A stretch of 64,000 nucleotides of DNA, taken from Antilocapra americana (taxonomy: Eukaryota > Chordata > Mammalia > Artiodactyla > Antilocapridae). Both the position numbers and the translations under genes were made by a program. This document shows, piece after piece, positions 53,035-64,000 of this stretch. The notes below the pieces were generated by a model. The model saw only the letters and a program-made list of their open reading frames with translations. It had not been told where the DNA came from and made no database searches. The DNA lies in assembly GCA_007570785.1 (NCBI GenBank), contig ML664199.1:22961907-23025906 (forward strand). Direction: 5' to 3'. Each line of letters starts with the position of its first letter. Position 1 is the first letter of the stretch.

Positions 53035-53122
53035 GTAGAGATGGAAGGGGCTGGAGATGAGGTCGGGAGTAGTTTCCCTAGTTAACGTGTCCATCAGAGG
53101 GCAGTAGAAATAGAGTGAAAGA
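53035..53122. repeat. Duplicated block, copy B
   Basis: Diverged direct copy of 50881-50970. It shares 'gtagagatgg', 'ttccctagttaac', 'ccatcagNgggcagta', then 'gNatgaaag'/'gagtgaaag' words in the same order and spacing. Confidence 0.75.
53091..53105 (+). promoter_or_regulatory. CTCF-like motif
   Basis: CCATCAGAGGGCAGT agrees with the CTCF core at 14 of 15 positions, in the same orientation and the same place within copy B as the motif in copy A. Confidence 0.55.
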
Positions 53123-56100
53123 ACTAAAAAGCTCAAACTTCCGCTTCTCCAACTCTTGTTCCATCAGAAAAGACACTGCACAAAGAGGAGGCGGTAGATG
53201 AGTTCAAATAAAGTTTTCAAATGCACGCTGCGCTGTTTCCCTCCCCTGCACACCAAGATATAGCCCTGGGTGGGTGTTTTGGGCAAGCCCTAAGTTCACT
53301 AACTTCATACAGAGAAAGAGCCACCAAGAACTGCAGCCACCATATCTGCATTTAGAAACCTTTTCCCTTCCAGAAGAAGAGCAGTTCCTTTTCTCTGTTC
53401 TCACTGACTGAAATCAGACCACCAAATCAGGCCATCAAGGACCGTAGGGCCTTGATCATTCTAATTTCACAATAGCTTTAGTTGGTCTTCTCTCAAATTA
53501 GCTAAAAGAGAAGCAGTCATCAAAACATGTTACCAGGCTCAAGTTCCTTTTCTGCCAGTTTCTTACAAACCCCACCAACGCCTGCCTAGTCCCACAACCA
53601 TTCCAGATGTGTACCAATCGTTCCCAGAGATTACTGAAGAGCTCTGGCTCTTCTGGTCCCTTTTCCAGAAATTAAGACATCTTTTTTTCTCCCCCCAGTA
53701 GTTAATCATCCGTATTTTATTTTTTCCTGCCAAATTCAGCAAAGGAAACTTTTGTGGTAGAAAAAGCCTATTTTATCATTTTTTGTCAGCTTGGTGAAGA
53801 TAAATCTCTTTGGTCTCCCATTCCTGGTTGTATACAATTTGCCTGTTTTCATTTTTTCTTAAAAAAAAAAAAAACTCTTGCACAAGGTTAGTTATCTAAG
53901 CCTCCAGATTCCCATAAACTGAAGAATCTGGTCCTAAGAACTGCTATTCTTTCTTTCTTTGTGGAGTACGTCCCTGAACAGACATGAGATGTGGCTTCTG
54001 CTCTTGGATGGCTTTCATTTTTAAGGCACTAAGATACACATACACAGGCACAAGCACATCATATAAAGTTCACAAGTCACACGTGCCAAAGCCATATGGA
54101 TACATGCTATTTTCCTTGCTTTGGGTAGCCCTGGTTTCACATTGCTGATGTGAAGAATTCTAAGCCTTTAGCAAGGACTAATTTGAGGGGACACAGCTCT
54201 GGTTACTTCTGACACTAGTTGGAGAAATAACTTGGTTTCTCGGAAATAAAAATGGTAAATAATGAGGTTTGGTCATGAAGATATCTATGATAATCTATCG
54301 TTTTCAGTTTTTAAGACATTAAATAGCTTAACTATTCAAGAAATAAGCTTTCTGTATTACATTTGTTTTATAGGCAATTTCAGGGACTATTTCTAACACC
54401 ATTAGTGAATGTATCATTTTTTTAAACGACATTGTTTCACTTTCCTAACACATAGTAGGCATTGAACTCATGCTAAATCAAGGAATGAATTGCACAAAGG
54501 CATTTTCTGTTGTTGCAGCAGGTGAAAAAGACACAAGTATTTGTGTCTGCTCCATATGCATTAAATATGCATATAGTGGAAAGTTACATTATTTCACTTT
54601 TTAAATAGTTAAGAAGTATGGGCCATTTGCACTGCTATCTAACCTACAGAGAATAAACAGCAAGCCCATTTGTGTCAGGAGGAAACAATTGCATGTCTGT
54701 CTGTGTATATTTCATACAATAACTTATGTCATAAAAGCTATCACCTGACAAGTCCTGGGTTGTCACATACTTATAGGAGCCTCTGTCCTTTTCATCTTTT
54801 TACCCCTCAGCACAGAGTAGGACCTTAGGAAATGTTTTGTACATGAATAAAAGATGAAGTAGACCACTTAGATTCCTGGAAACTTCAAAATCCTTTCTAC
54901 CATAGGTAAAATGTTCTTTTTATTGTTCTCAATTCTCAGATTTTCAAATGCAATAAAATATGCAAACAGCCAAAATTCAAGTACATCGCAACACAGAATA
55001 ACTCTGAGAGATTAATTCTGGAGCTTGATTCTCCAGATACTACTTTCTTTAAATATCAAGGCCTATTCTAGCTGGTTCTCATTTGAAAGAAGCAAGTCCC
55101 ACAGAGCCTTATAATGGCACCCTCTTTCCCACCCATCTGTACATGGTGATTTCTGTGGCCTTGCTCAGGAAACAAGGGAAATAGCAGATATGATAGAATG
55201 AGAATCCCAACCCTCTCTTCTCAAAAGATCGATCGAATCTTGAACTCCAAGCTTAATCAGTAGCAGAAAGCACAAGATTAGTAGATTTTCAAAATAAATT
55301 CAGTTTCTGAAAGTAAACATATAAGGTGGGGTAAGGCAAATATGTTAATTATTTGAATATTAAGCACATAAAGGGGTTTTGCTAAGATTTAAAGATTTAA
55401 AAAAATTAAAAATAGGCTCATTTTAAAATATATGTTTTACAGGAAGTAAACTCCCCTTAATGGGAACTTGCAACTCTCATTTTTTTTCTTTTACTTTAGC
55501 ATAAATAAATCAAACTGAAAACAACCTCAAACCAAAATGGAACAAGTTTGTTCTTTTTCAGTTGATAAGACTTTAGCTTTAGTAACATCTTTAGAATTCC
55601 AAGCTACATTGTTATATTTCCACTGATCTTCTCATTTAAGGGTTTGGATCTCTTAAAATTAATATGAAATGCTCAGCCCAGGCCTGTGTTTTCAGGTATG
55701 TTACCCTCAGTAAGACCAACGTAATATCTGGGTTTTGCAGAACAGTTGAAAATTAATATATCTCTGACAATGCTAAGAAGTTGTGATTCATTACTATCAA
55801 TTTTTAAAAATTCTAGAAGGAAAAAGCTTCTCATTATGGGAGTTGAAAAGAGCAAAAGAGCCCCTGATTTCAGGTAGCATCTTTTCTTCATTTTCTTTTA
55901 GGGACAAGGGACTGACCAGCAGCAAGGAAATAAACATTAATCCTGAAGTATATATTTTTTCCAGCATGAAACCAAAGGCCTATACGTTATGAATAATCTT
56001 GCACTGAAATAATCAGATGATGGCAGTAATTATTTTAATGAGAATCTCCCTAGCCAGAATAACAAACAGATATATCGCCTAATGTTACACTGAAAGGTAG

Positions 56101-57425
56101 CACATAAGCACATATACTGCTGTGGTGACTAATGTGTGATAAGAGAATCCTTCTGCTCACAGTGTGGGCATTTATGTTACCACGTATTATTGATAGCACA
56201 TATTATTTTTACTACCCTGTGTCTTTATTATGTAAAGTCTAATTGCAGGAAAAATTAGTTTCATCCCCTTGATTTTGATAGGCATTTCCATAGAAAGGCT
56301 GGGATACAGAAAAGATTGTGTATTGTAGAATTCCACCATCGCTCAGGATGTTTGCTGATGATTGCTGATGTCAGTTCTATGAGCCCTGTACACTGGCCTT
56401 TTAGGAGGGAAGGAAATGAAGTATGATAGACCTGTGATAAAATAAGGGTGAGGTTCTGATGAAGACACAAGGAAACTGGACCACTTAGAATTAGAGCTTC
56501 AGCCCACCCCACTACCCCCATTTCTGCATTCAGGTGCTGCCAGTTGCCAGAGTATATGAATTCTCTCCCTGAACTAAAACCCCTGAAAAATATTACATTA
56601 ACTACACCTTGGACCTGAAGTGGAGATAAGATTAGATTCTTTCTAGGTGTAATTTCAATGATGCTGCTTCCTCTGGTAGAATGCTTTTCAAGAGAGTGAG
56701 CAGAGTAACAAAAATCTGGCATCCAGAACCAACCAAGCCTGTGTGTCTAGCCCCTGTACTGTTTCCACAAAGGTCAAAAGGGGCTGAGAGGAAAGGTGTA
56801 TCAAAGGTATCCTTGGAACTCAGAGCCAATAAAAGTGAAACTATTCTCTTCTGAGACCTAATTAACTTTTATATCCAAAGCTACACTGCACAATTGTTCA
56901 TTGCTTATGACTAAGACTAAAAAAATATATGTGCCATGGAACTAGGCTTTTAAGTGATCCATTGGGTGGCTTTTCCATGTCTGTAAGGAATTTTCTATTC
57001 TTTAGAGGTATTCACTCAATAAATAAGTCTAGGCTAATTTTTTTTCTCTCAAAATGTGAAGTATTTTCCTGTATCTGTCTTCAAGGGATCAGAGACTTAG
57101 TGCTACAACTTCCAAAATATTCCCTTCAAATCCTAAAACAACACCAAAACAAAGATACTCCAGAAACAAATTTCATGCTACCGGCTTTGCAAGGATTAGT
57201 CCCCTATTAGAGTCACTGTTCCTATATGATCCTTTTTCACGTTTTAAAGGAGGATATATATTTTTCTGTTACCTTTCCTGACTGTAAAGCAATCACAGGA
57301 ACCTGCAGGAGGCACCATAAATATGCAAATTTCTGAGAGATAACTGTTTTCAGTGGTTATGCCTCCAAGTAGATGGGGAAACAGGAGAGCCTGAGCTTCC
57401 TACTTCCAAGTAATTCATATGTTGG
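53123..57425. other. AT-rich upstream flank, no gene recognised
   Basis: No exon or confident repeat. Weak L2-like 3' words occur near 54447 and 54810. A POU-type repeat lies at 54552-54576. The 153-aa minus frame at 56261-56722 has no recognisable family. Confidence 0.45.
54552..54576. promoter_or_regulatory. Tandem ATATGCAT words (POU-type)
   Basis: ATATGCAT-TAA-ATATGCAT: two POU-octamer-like half-sites 11 bp apart, close to one DNA turn. Motif only. Confidence 0.35.
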
Positions 57426-57440
57426 AGTGCCCCCTGCTGC
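57426..57440 (-). promoter_or_regulatory. CTCF-like motif, reverse orientation
   Basis: AGTGCCCCCTGCTGC is the reverse complement of a 14-of-15 match to the CTCF core. It faces the two plus-strand motifs at 50.9 and 53.1 kb. Confidence 0.6.
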
Positions 57441-60156
57441 AATCACAGGTTGTCCAAGAAAGGGAGAATAAAATTCGGAAGCATTTAGATCTGGTTAATA
57501 TGTGAAATAAATGCCTGCTACCTCTGCCCCGGGAAGAGCCATACCCAGTTCAAAGTTCCTCCTGCCCATCACAGATTTCACCTGAAACACTTTACTCAGC
57601 CTAAAATTGGGATGATCTGCTTTTAGCTCAAAACCTTTAAATATGCAGGTTACATAAACTGTATTTCTCAATAAACCAAAACACAGCATATCAAGACCCA
57701 GAATAGCACTTTAAAAGAGTTGAATATTCTGACTTTTTTAGAGGTTACCCAACAATAATAAAATCTGAGTTAGAAGCATATCAAGTTACCCACTAGGACA
57801 TTGGAGCAGGAAGGGAAAAGTTAAAGTGTTAACAGCATGTAGGGCTATTACTCAGTTTTAAATGACTTTATTTAATAAAGGAAAATTTTGTGGGCCATTA
57901 GTTCGTGGTATGGACTGGACATTTTGATATTAAAAAAGAAAATGAAATAAATAAATGAAACCACCAAGTTACAAACATTGGAAAACTGATTGCTGCAGCT
58001 CTAAAGTCACTCTATTATAGATTTCCATATTCAGACTTGGGGAGGGGGGTAATAGGACAGAATAACATGATACAATTCAGACCGTGCCGGTCTAGTGAAT
58101 GCATAATATGCATTTTTAAATTGCCTGAATATATATTCACATGACAGAATCTAATGGGTTTAGGAGAAGCCCTTGTTTTTGATCAAATCATAAAAACTGT
58201 TATAAACTTGTCTATCATATCAGATCACATAAACTTCTATTAAAATTGTTTTTGTCTTCCTGTTTAAATACTACTAGAGTCTGAGCAGATAATGGAGATT
58301 AAATCTTTTTTAAAAAATAGCTCAGTTAGGTATTAAAAACTCTAGTCAGGGCACCAAAAGCAAGGCCTGATAACACAGCCACTCTTAACTTTTCTGTTGG
58401 ACCCTCCCCAATCTTCCCCAAGCCCCCTAGTTTTGCCAGTTTTTAACATCGGTATAGAAATGTAAGCTCTTTCCTAGCATAAACACCTCACAGTGACTAC
58501 ATACTAGAGTTTGAATTTCAACTCCTCTTCACACCTCATCTCCATATTCAGATCTTCCGCAGTTAGAGCAAAGCAGAGGACTGAGGAAATTACCTATATA
58601 ATTTCAGTATTGAGGCTGCCTTTATCTGCATCATCCAGGAATCTTGCATCCTGTCTGTAGAGCCCTGACCTAAGAGCCTGTGAGGAGAAAGAGGAAAGGG
58701 GAGAGGTGGGTGTTAGTTACTAGGGAGAACTAATTAGAAATAGATCTTGATATTAAAGGTATCCATCTTTTCCCTACTCAAATCTTAGGCTCCCACTACG
58801 CTATACGATGAAGAGAATTTTTAACCCCCACCACCACTTTGGATTTTCTGGCCACGGAAGGTGAACTGGTAGAAAAAGAAGACCGGTGCACAAAGCAGCA
58901 GCTGGGAATTGAAGCTCTGTTTTAGCAGGACCCCTGCCTTATATGTTCTGTCACTCACCTTCTAGACACTCAGCACAATCATTCAATCTATTGAATCAAG
59001 AGACTGTTTGATCTTATCTGCATCTGTGAGCTGACTGTCAACCTGCTTAGGCTGCATATTAAATCATCTATAGTAGCTGTATCAAGCTGAGATGATCTGT
59101 TAATTCTAAATTTATTAACCCTTGGAGTGCAGTCATCATGTTTAATCTAGTGTAGCCCGCATTTATTTTACAAGACTAAATCCTTCTTTAAGATATGGCT
59201 GTGCTGTAGGTTAAAAACAGCTAATGTGGGTTTCATTATGATAATTGGGGGGGGGGGAACTGCCTGAAAAATGCTAGTGTGACTACCCTAACAGGCAATG
59301 TATGTATGTCTGGTCCCAGGCACTCTCCTAGGCTGGCATTTGCCTGTGGGATGAAATTTATTCCAAAAACACTTCTGTGTCTAAAAAGAATGCAAAAAGA
59401 AAAAGAGGAGGGGGGAGAAGAGGGAAGAAGGCAAGGCCTCTGATGGATTTCCAGTGGTCCAGAGCCAGAAAGGCTGATTTTCAAGGCAATGTCAACCCCC
59501 GATGTAACGCCTGAGGGATCAATTTCCAGAGGCACATACCTGGTGAAAGATGCTAACAAAATTCCTCGGGTCAAACTTTTCTAGCAATAATGATCACCTA
59601 TTTCTGGACTGAGTGATTTTTTTTTCACTCCCCCCCCCCCACCAAAGAAGAATTCTAAGCACGTCAAAATATAAGGTAGACTTGCTAAAAAGAGAAAAAT
59701 ATGTTCATTTAATATGTTAATATGGTCTATAGACCCAAAAAAAGATATCCATCTCCTCTACTTGCCCATTACTGATGTTATCAACATATTCATAGCTTTT
59801 CTTTCAGACACAAACTGCTAGGCATGCTCCCTTTTTTGGTAACCACGTGCCTGATATCTCTCTAATGTAGCCTAATAACAATTTTAGCATTCAGATGAAG
59901 CGATTTCATTCTGTGACTGCCTTTTCTATTAGATTTGATTTTGAGAAGCCCCAGTGGGTGCCTTCGAGGCAGAGATCTATCTGTGAGGCTGCTACCGGCT
60001 CAATAGCAGCCTGGGCTAACCTTGACCTTTCCCGAGACCCCGCTCCATCTGGTGCCAGCCTGCTTTCCACCACCAACCCCCCTTTCTTGCTTCATAGTCA
60101 ACATTGATCAAGGCAGAACGGAGCGCCTCGTCTCCTGGAAGGGCTGGGCAGGCTCA
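57441..60156. other. AT-rich upstream flank, no gene recognised
   Basis: Nothing coding. G11 near 59248 and C11 near 59629 are the main homopolymers. A POU-type palindrome lies at 58099. Confidence 0.45.
58099..58113. promoter_or_regulatory. ATGCATA-A-TATGCAT palindrome (POU-type)
   Basis: Perfect 7-bp inverted repeat with a single central base, made of two ATGCAT half-sites, like the dimer sites of POU factors. Motif only. Confidence 0.4.
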
Positions 60157-60220
60157 GGAGGACAGCACATTTCAGTATATGGAAATGATCAAGCTTCTTA
60201 TGCAATCATAAATCTACATA
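60157..60220. repeat. Similar-element pair, copy 1
   Basis: Shares with 60937-61005 the ordered words gc-catttca-tatatggaaatga, gcttct, gcaat, aaatc and ttgt-attt. Also holds ggaaatgatcaagctt (60181-60196), nearly repeated at 60331-60346. Confidence 0.65.
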
Positions 60221-60330
60221 GGAGTCTTGTGATTTGATATTTCATTCACCTCCAAAGATTTTTTTCTCTCTCCCAACAGGGATTTATAAGCTCTGTAAGA
60301 GCTCCCGGACAACGGCTTTCCCCAACACCT

Positions 60331-60346
60331 GGAAATTATCAAGCTT
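60331..60346. repeat. Third partial copy of the 60.2-kb element
   Basis: ggaaattatcaagctt differs from ggaaatgatcaagctt at 60181 by one base, 150 bp away, followed in both by 'gct/ctt' and 'gaatga/caatca' words. Confidence 0.5.
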
Positions 60347-60423
60347 GCTGCTTGCTGAATGATGCTAACAGCTCTAATGCTGCAAATTCATTTTTAACAA
60401 CTCACTGGCTTTTATCTAGGATT

Positions 60424-60441
60424 TGTGTGTGTGTGTGTGTG
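60424..60441. repeat. (TG)n microsatellite
   Basis: Nine TG units. Confidence 0.9.
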
Positions 60442-60584
60442 CCTTTCTTTAAGAAAAATCTACCAAAGCAATGGACACCAAAATAAAACCTGACTTGAAC
60501 CTCCTACATCTCCACACTATCCCCATTATATATTTGTAGATAGATAGACTTTTCTATCTCTGTATTCTGTCCCCTTTCTTAACC

Positions 60585-60660
60585 GCTTAGAGGAGGAGAG
60601 AGAGGAAAAGAGGAGAGTGGGGGAAAAGAGAAAGAGAGGAGAGGGAGATGGAAAGGTGCC
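60585..60660. repeat. GA-rich polypurine tract
   Basis: About 75 bp of 'gaggagagagaggaaaagagg' type sequence. Confidence 0.8.
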
Positions 60661-60879
60661 AGAGGGAGTAACTGGATGTTAACATTTGAATGGAGCTTGA
60701 AACCTACCTCTCCCCTCCCCAGGCCACATTCCTTCTTTCCCAAAGACCCACACAAATGTCTCCTTCTCCAAATCACCCACTACAGTACACAGATGCCTTC
60801 TCTGCCTCGCACTCTTTCTTTCCTCTTCTATCTGTTTCTGGGGTTGGGTGGTAAAGAGGCTGACTGAGGGGGAGTCACG

Positions 60880-61720
60880 TGGGCAGCCCGTGGGCAGCGG
60901 CAGCGGCAGCTCAAAAGAAATTGACTGACTGGCCGCTTGGGCGCATTTCAATATATGGAAATGACCAGAGGCTTCTGCAATAAATCAGCACTCAACACTT
61001 TGTCATTTTTCTAGTTCTGCTTCATTTTCCTATTTTCCTCTTCTCCTTACAGAAGCCTTATTTCTTGCCTTTTACCCTGCTGCGTCTCTTCCCACCTCCA
61101 GCCCCCACCCTCTCCAAATCTGGCCCCATCCTCGTCAAACGCCACCCCCCTTTCTGTTCTCTGGCTCCCCTGTAATTGGAAACATCCGGTCGAGAGGGAT
61201 TCTTTTCTTTTCTTTCCCTTTAAATTTTTTTTCTTACAAAATCGGGCAGCGTTTGCTGTCGTGCCTCGGATTTCCTCCGACCAGAGGCGCGGAGATGCGC
61301 TCACTTAATCCTTAGGACCGAGGAACTCAAACCCCTTTTGATGAAGAAAAGAGAAAAAGACCGCGGTCCACATTTCACCTCTCCCCATCCCAGCTCCCGC
61401 TGCCACCCTGGAGGAGTTCGCTTAGCAAACTTAAAAGAATATCAGAAGCAACTCGTGCTAGGCAATGCCCGGGACAGCGCTGGGTGGATAGCCAGAGAAA
61501 AGGGAGGGACGCAGTGGGCATCTAAACGGGTTTGCCAGGGGTCCTGCTTTTCTTTTGCAGATCCTCCCCCTAAACCTGCTCCTTTGCCTCGGATCTTCTT
61601 CTTCTTCTTTTTTTAAACTAAAGCCGCGCGTCCCTGAAATCTGCAAAGACTCTGGATGTTTCTCAGGAGCCCCACGCAGCCTGAATTTCGTGGCGCGTGC
61701 AAAAAAGCGAAATTAACAAA
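60880..61720. promoter_or_regulatory. Minor CpG-enriched block 15 kb upstream
   Basis: CpG dinucleotides are clearly commoner here than in the surrounding 12 kb, for example 'gggcagcgtttgctgtcgtgcc', 'gaggcgcggagatgcgc', 'accgcggtcc' and 'aagccgcgcgtccc'. There is also a CACGTG E-box (60876-60881) in 'agtcacgtgggc'. It could be a distal enhancer or a minor promoter. No exon is evident. Confidence 0.4.
60937..61005. repeat. Similar-element pair, copy 2
   Basis: Contains catttcaatatatggaaatg, a near-palindrome, followed by 'gcttctgcaataaatc', matching the element at 60157-60220 with small gaps. The core CCATATATTG (reverse strand) is one base from an SRF CArG box. Confidence 0.65.
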
Positions 61721-64000
61721 ACCCGATCACCGCGCTGCTGGGTTTTTGTTTTTGCTTTTAAGTTCCGTGCAGACGCAAACATCACCTAGCTTCCTCCATC
61801 CCCTCTCTCTGCTCCTTCTAGAGATTTCTAATCTTTCAACTTGGGTCTCTCCCTCTTGTCGACTGGGCAGTCTCTCTTTTTTCTTTCGCTTGGATCTGGG
61901 AACAATAGGCATGTAAAGGGTCAGTGGGCATCACCCTATAAAGCTCAGAACCTAATTAATTTTATTAAAGGAGGATCTGTTTATGCAATATGACAGCCTG
62001 GGGGAATTAACCATTTGAGGACGCAGAGGCTGTTCAGACACCAGTGATTCCCACCTCACACCATAAGCTTATATATACTTCCTGCCCCTTTTGATCCTGG
62101 GCGGCACTGTGATCCGGGTCTGGTTTTTTGTTTGACCTTCTGAAGAGCTTGTCTAAATCCCGGGGTTCTGCACAATTCGAGGGACACCCAGAAAATCCAT
62201 AGATGCCTGTTACCAGGTGACAGTCGAAGTGCCCACCCATTCACAGTTTGCTGCAGTGACAGCTCAAAAGGTCTTACTATGGGAATGGGGTTGGGGGGTG
62301 AACCTCACATATCCTAAAGTGAATATTTGATGCCTGCAAATTCCTACTTGGAAATCACATTGTATGAAATCCAATGTTTCTTCACAAGAGAATAAGAAAA
62401 TGTAACCCTATTTAAGTTATTATTTTTTATTTTTTCCTGCCACTCTGGTGATTTGAAATACATTTTTAATAACTTCCTGGATAAAAACAATTTAATAGTT
62501 CAAACATAATGTTCTCTGACTTAATATCCCTGTGAATTCTTTCATTGCCAAAAACAAAGTTCGTTTCATTTACAAGGGCTAACTTTATATCTCCTAGGAA
62601 TTCTAATGTCATAGTTTTTTTTTTTTTTTTATCATCACCTTGGATTTTGTTCAACAGGGATCTAGAAATGTATAGCATATGTATAGAAATAGATATGATA
62701 AAATATTCAAGAGTTCTCTGAAGGAAAATGTGCTTGAAAATAACCCCCTCTTTTATGGAATTTGTTTTGATTTAGATCTATAGATAGTAAAAGGAATGAA
62801 AGAAACTGTGAATTACACTGAATATAAGATGTTTATCACTTTAATATTACACTTCCTAGCTTCCATATTACAGAGCTTTAGAATACTCCCCAAACTTTCA
62901 GATTGAAGCTCTGCCTTGTACGGCCTGAGGTTTGTCTGGAAAGACCTGCCGGTACATGCCAGCTAAAAATGAGTGTCAATTAATAATAATAAAAAAGCTC
63001 CCTTATTTCTACACTCATGTAATTTAACAGGTTTGCAGAGGAACATAGGATGACAACAGTTGTGAGAACATTCCAATATATGCAGTTCTAACAGCTTTCA
63101 TTCTAAGACGCCAAACCTTCCTAAAATAGAATGGCTTAACATTTCTTTTTTATATTAAAAGTCCAATCTACATTTCACATAAAATGTTTTTTATCACAAA
63201 AAATATTTGTCTCTAACAAAATGCACTTTTTGTTCTACCAAAAAAGCAAACATCTTGAAACAGATTCTCCCCAGCTTTTTACAGCTCCCCACTGCAATTT
63301 TCTGTACTATTTTCAACTGCCCCCTCCCTCACATGAGGTACTTAGAACACTGGAATAAAAATAATAACAATCAAAATACTGAACTAGAATGCTCTGCTTC
63401 CCAATATTGCTAATAAAATCTCTAATTCTTAAACTGCTCTCTGATGGAACTAGGCAAATTGAGGAACTTACACTGATATTTCTAAGTGCAGTTTGTTGTT
63501 TTAAAAACATATTGTACTGATTAATAAAAATGTGAAATAATTTGAGTTACAAATTTTGAACTACAAATCGCCATCTGCTCAAATGGGGGAAAACCAAAAA
63601 TTGCCGAATATATTTTCTCACCTCTTTTTTTTCATGATAACATAAACAACATTCCTGAATAATTAAAAAAAGAAACTGACTACACTTAATGCATTTTTAT
63701 AGTTCAACAACTGCTTGGTGAGTCCACCTTCTCAAATGTGCAATTATTTTTTTTTCTTAATTACTTACATATGTTCTATCAGAAGATGCAGGTTCTAGTG
63801 CTTTTCCTGTGATTGTGCAAATCTGTTTAGTTCTATCCACTAGACTATAAGCCCTTGGGTTGATATGAAAAAGTAGGCTGCAATGTGCAGTAACTCTGAC
63901 CTGATCACAGGTATCAGCTATGCCAGAGACCTGTGAGAACACTGACACTCAGAGTATTCTCTGGGAGTGGGGAAAAAAATTTTTTTTAATTTCTATGAAT
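61721..64000. other. Upstream flank to the window end, no gene recognised
   Basis: AT-rich sequence. T16-18 run near 62618 and assorted A/T homopolymers. No exon, repeat family or RNA gene recognised. Confidence 0.45.

Noticed and set aside
56261..56722. 153-aa minus-strand frame
   Set aside because: No family resemblance, AT-rich flank, no supporting splice or promoter context.

Overview
The window is mammalian nuclear DNA from a ruminant artiodactyl. Two things show this: several copies of the ruminant-specific Bov-tA/Bov-A SINE family, some with clear target-site duplications, and two coding exons whose translation matches the BCL11A zinc-finger repressor. Cattle, sheep, goat or a relative cannot be told apart by reading. 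There are no bacterial or viral genes. Almost all long open frames are chance frames, mostly in the CpG island or in SINEs.

BCL11A runs right to left (minus strand). Exon 1 (CDS 45731-45785, 5' UTR to about 46010) and exon 2 (38440-38769) are intact, with consensus splice sites and matching phase. Together they encode the first 128 residues: the N-terminal NuRD/RBBP4-binding motif and the C2HC zinc finger. Intron 1 is 6961 bp. Positions 1-38439 are the promoter-proximal part of the long intron 2. The later exons, with the DNA-binding zinc fingers, lie beyond the left edge. The intronic erythroid enhancer known in human at about +55 to +62 kb from the start site would also fall just outside, because the window reaches only about +46 kb.

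Layout: 1-13.1 kb is repeat-rich intron 2, with seven ruminant SINE insertions, some nested in an older L2, a LINE tail and a CHR-like SINE. From 13.1 to 38.4 kb it is AT-rich, with few young repeats and a few old MIRs. From 38.4 to 45.8 kb come exon 2, intron 1 and exon 1. From 41.7 to 48.2 kb there is a very large CpG-island domain over intron 1, exon 1, the TATA-less promoter and 2 kb upstream. From 48.2 to 64 kb is the upstream flank, without recognisable genes. The flank holds three strong CTCF-like motifs (two in a duplicated ~90 bp block), a ~225 bp near-perfect palindrome, POU-type palindromes and a pair of similar elements at 60.2 and 60.9 kb.

The region looks like the 5' end of a developmental regulator. 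One gene is controlled by a CpG-island promoter, a leader with four upstream ATGs, and probably many non-coding elements. The most interesting unexplained structures are the uORF that overlaps the BCL11A start codon, the duplicated CTCF-bearing blocks, the palindrome at 52 kb, the paired TTTATTGC inverted repeat in intron 2 and the repeated elements near 60 kb. All regulatory roles are inferred from sequence only.
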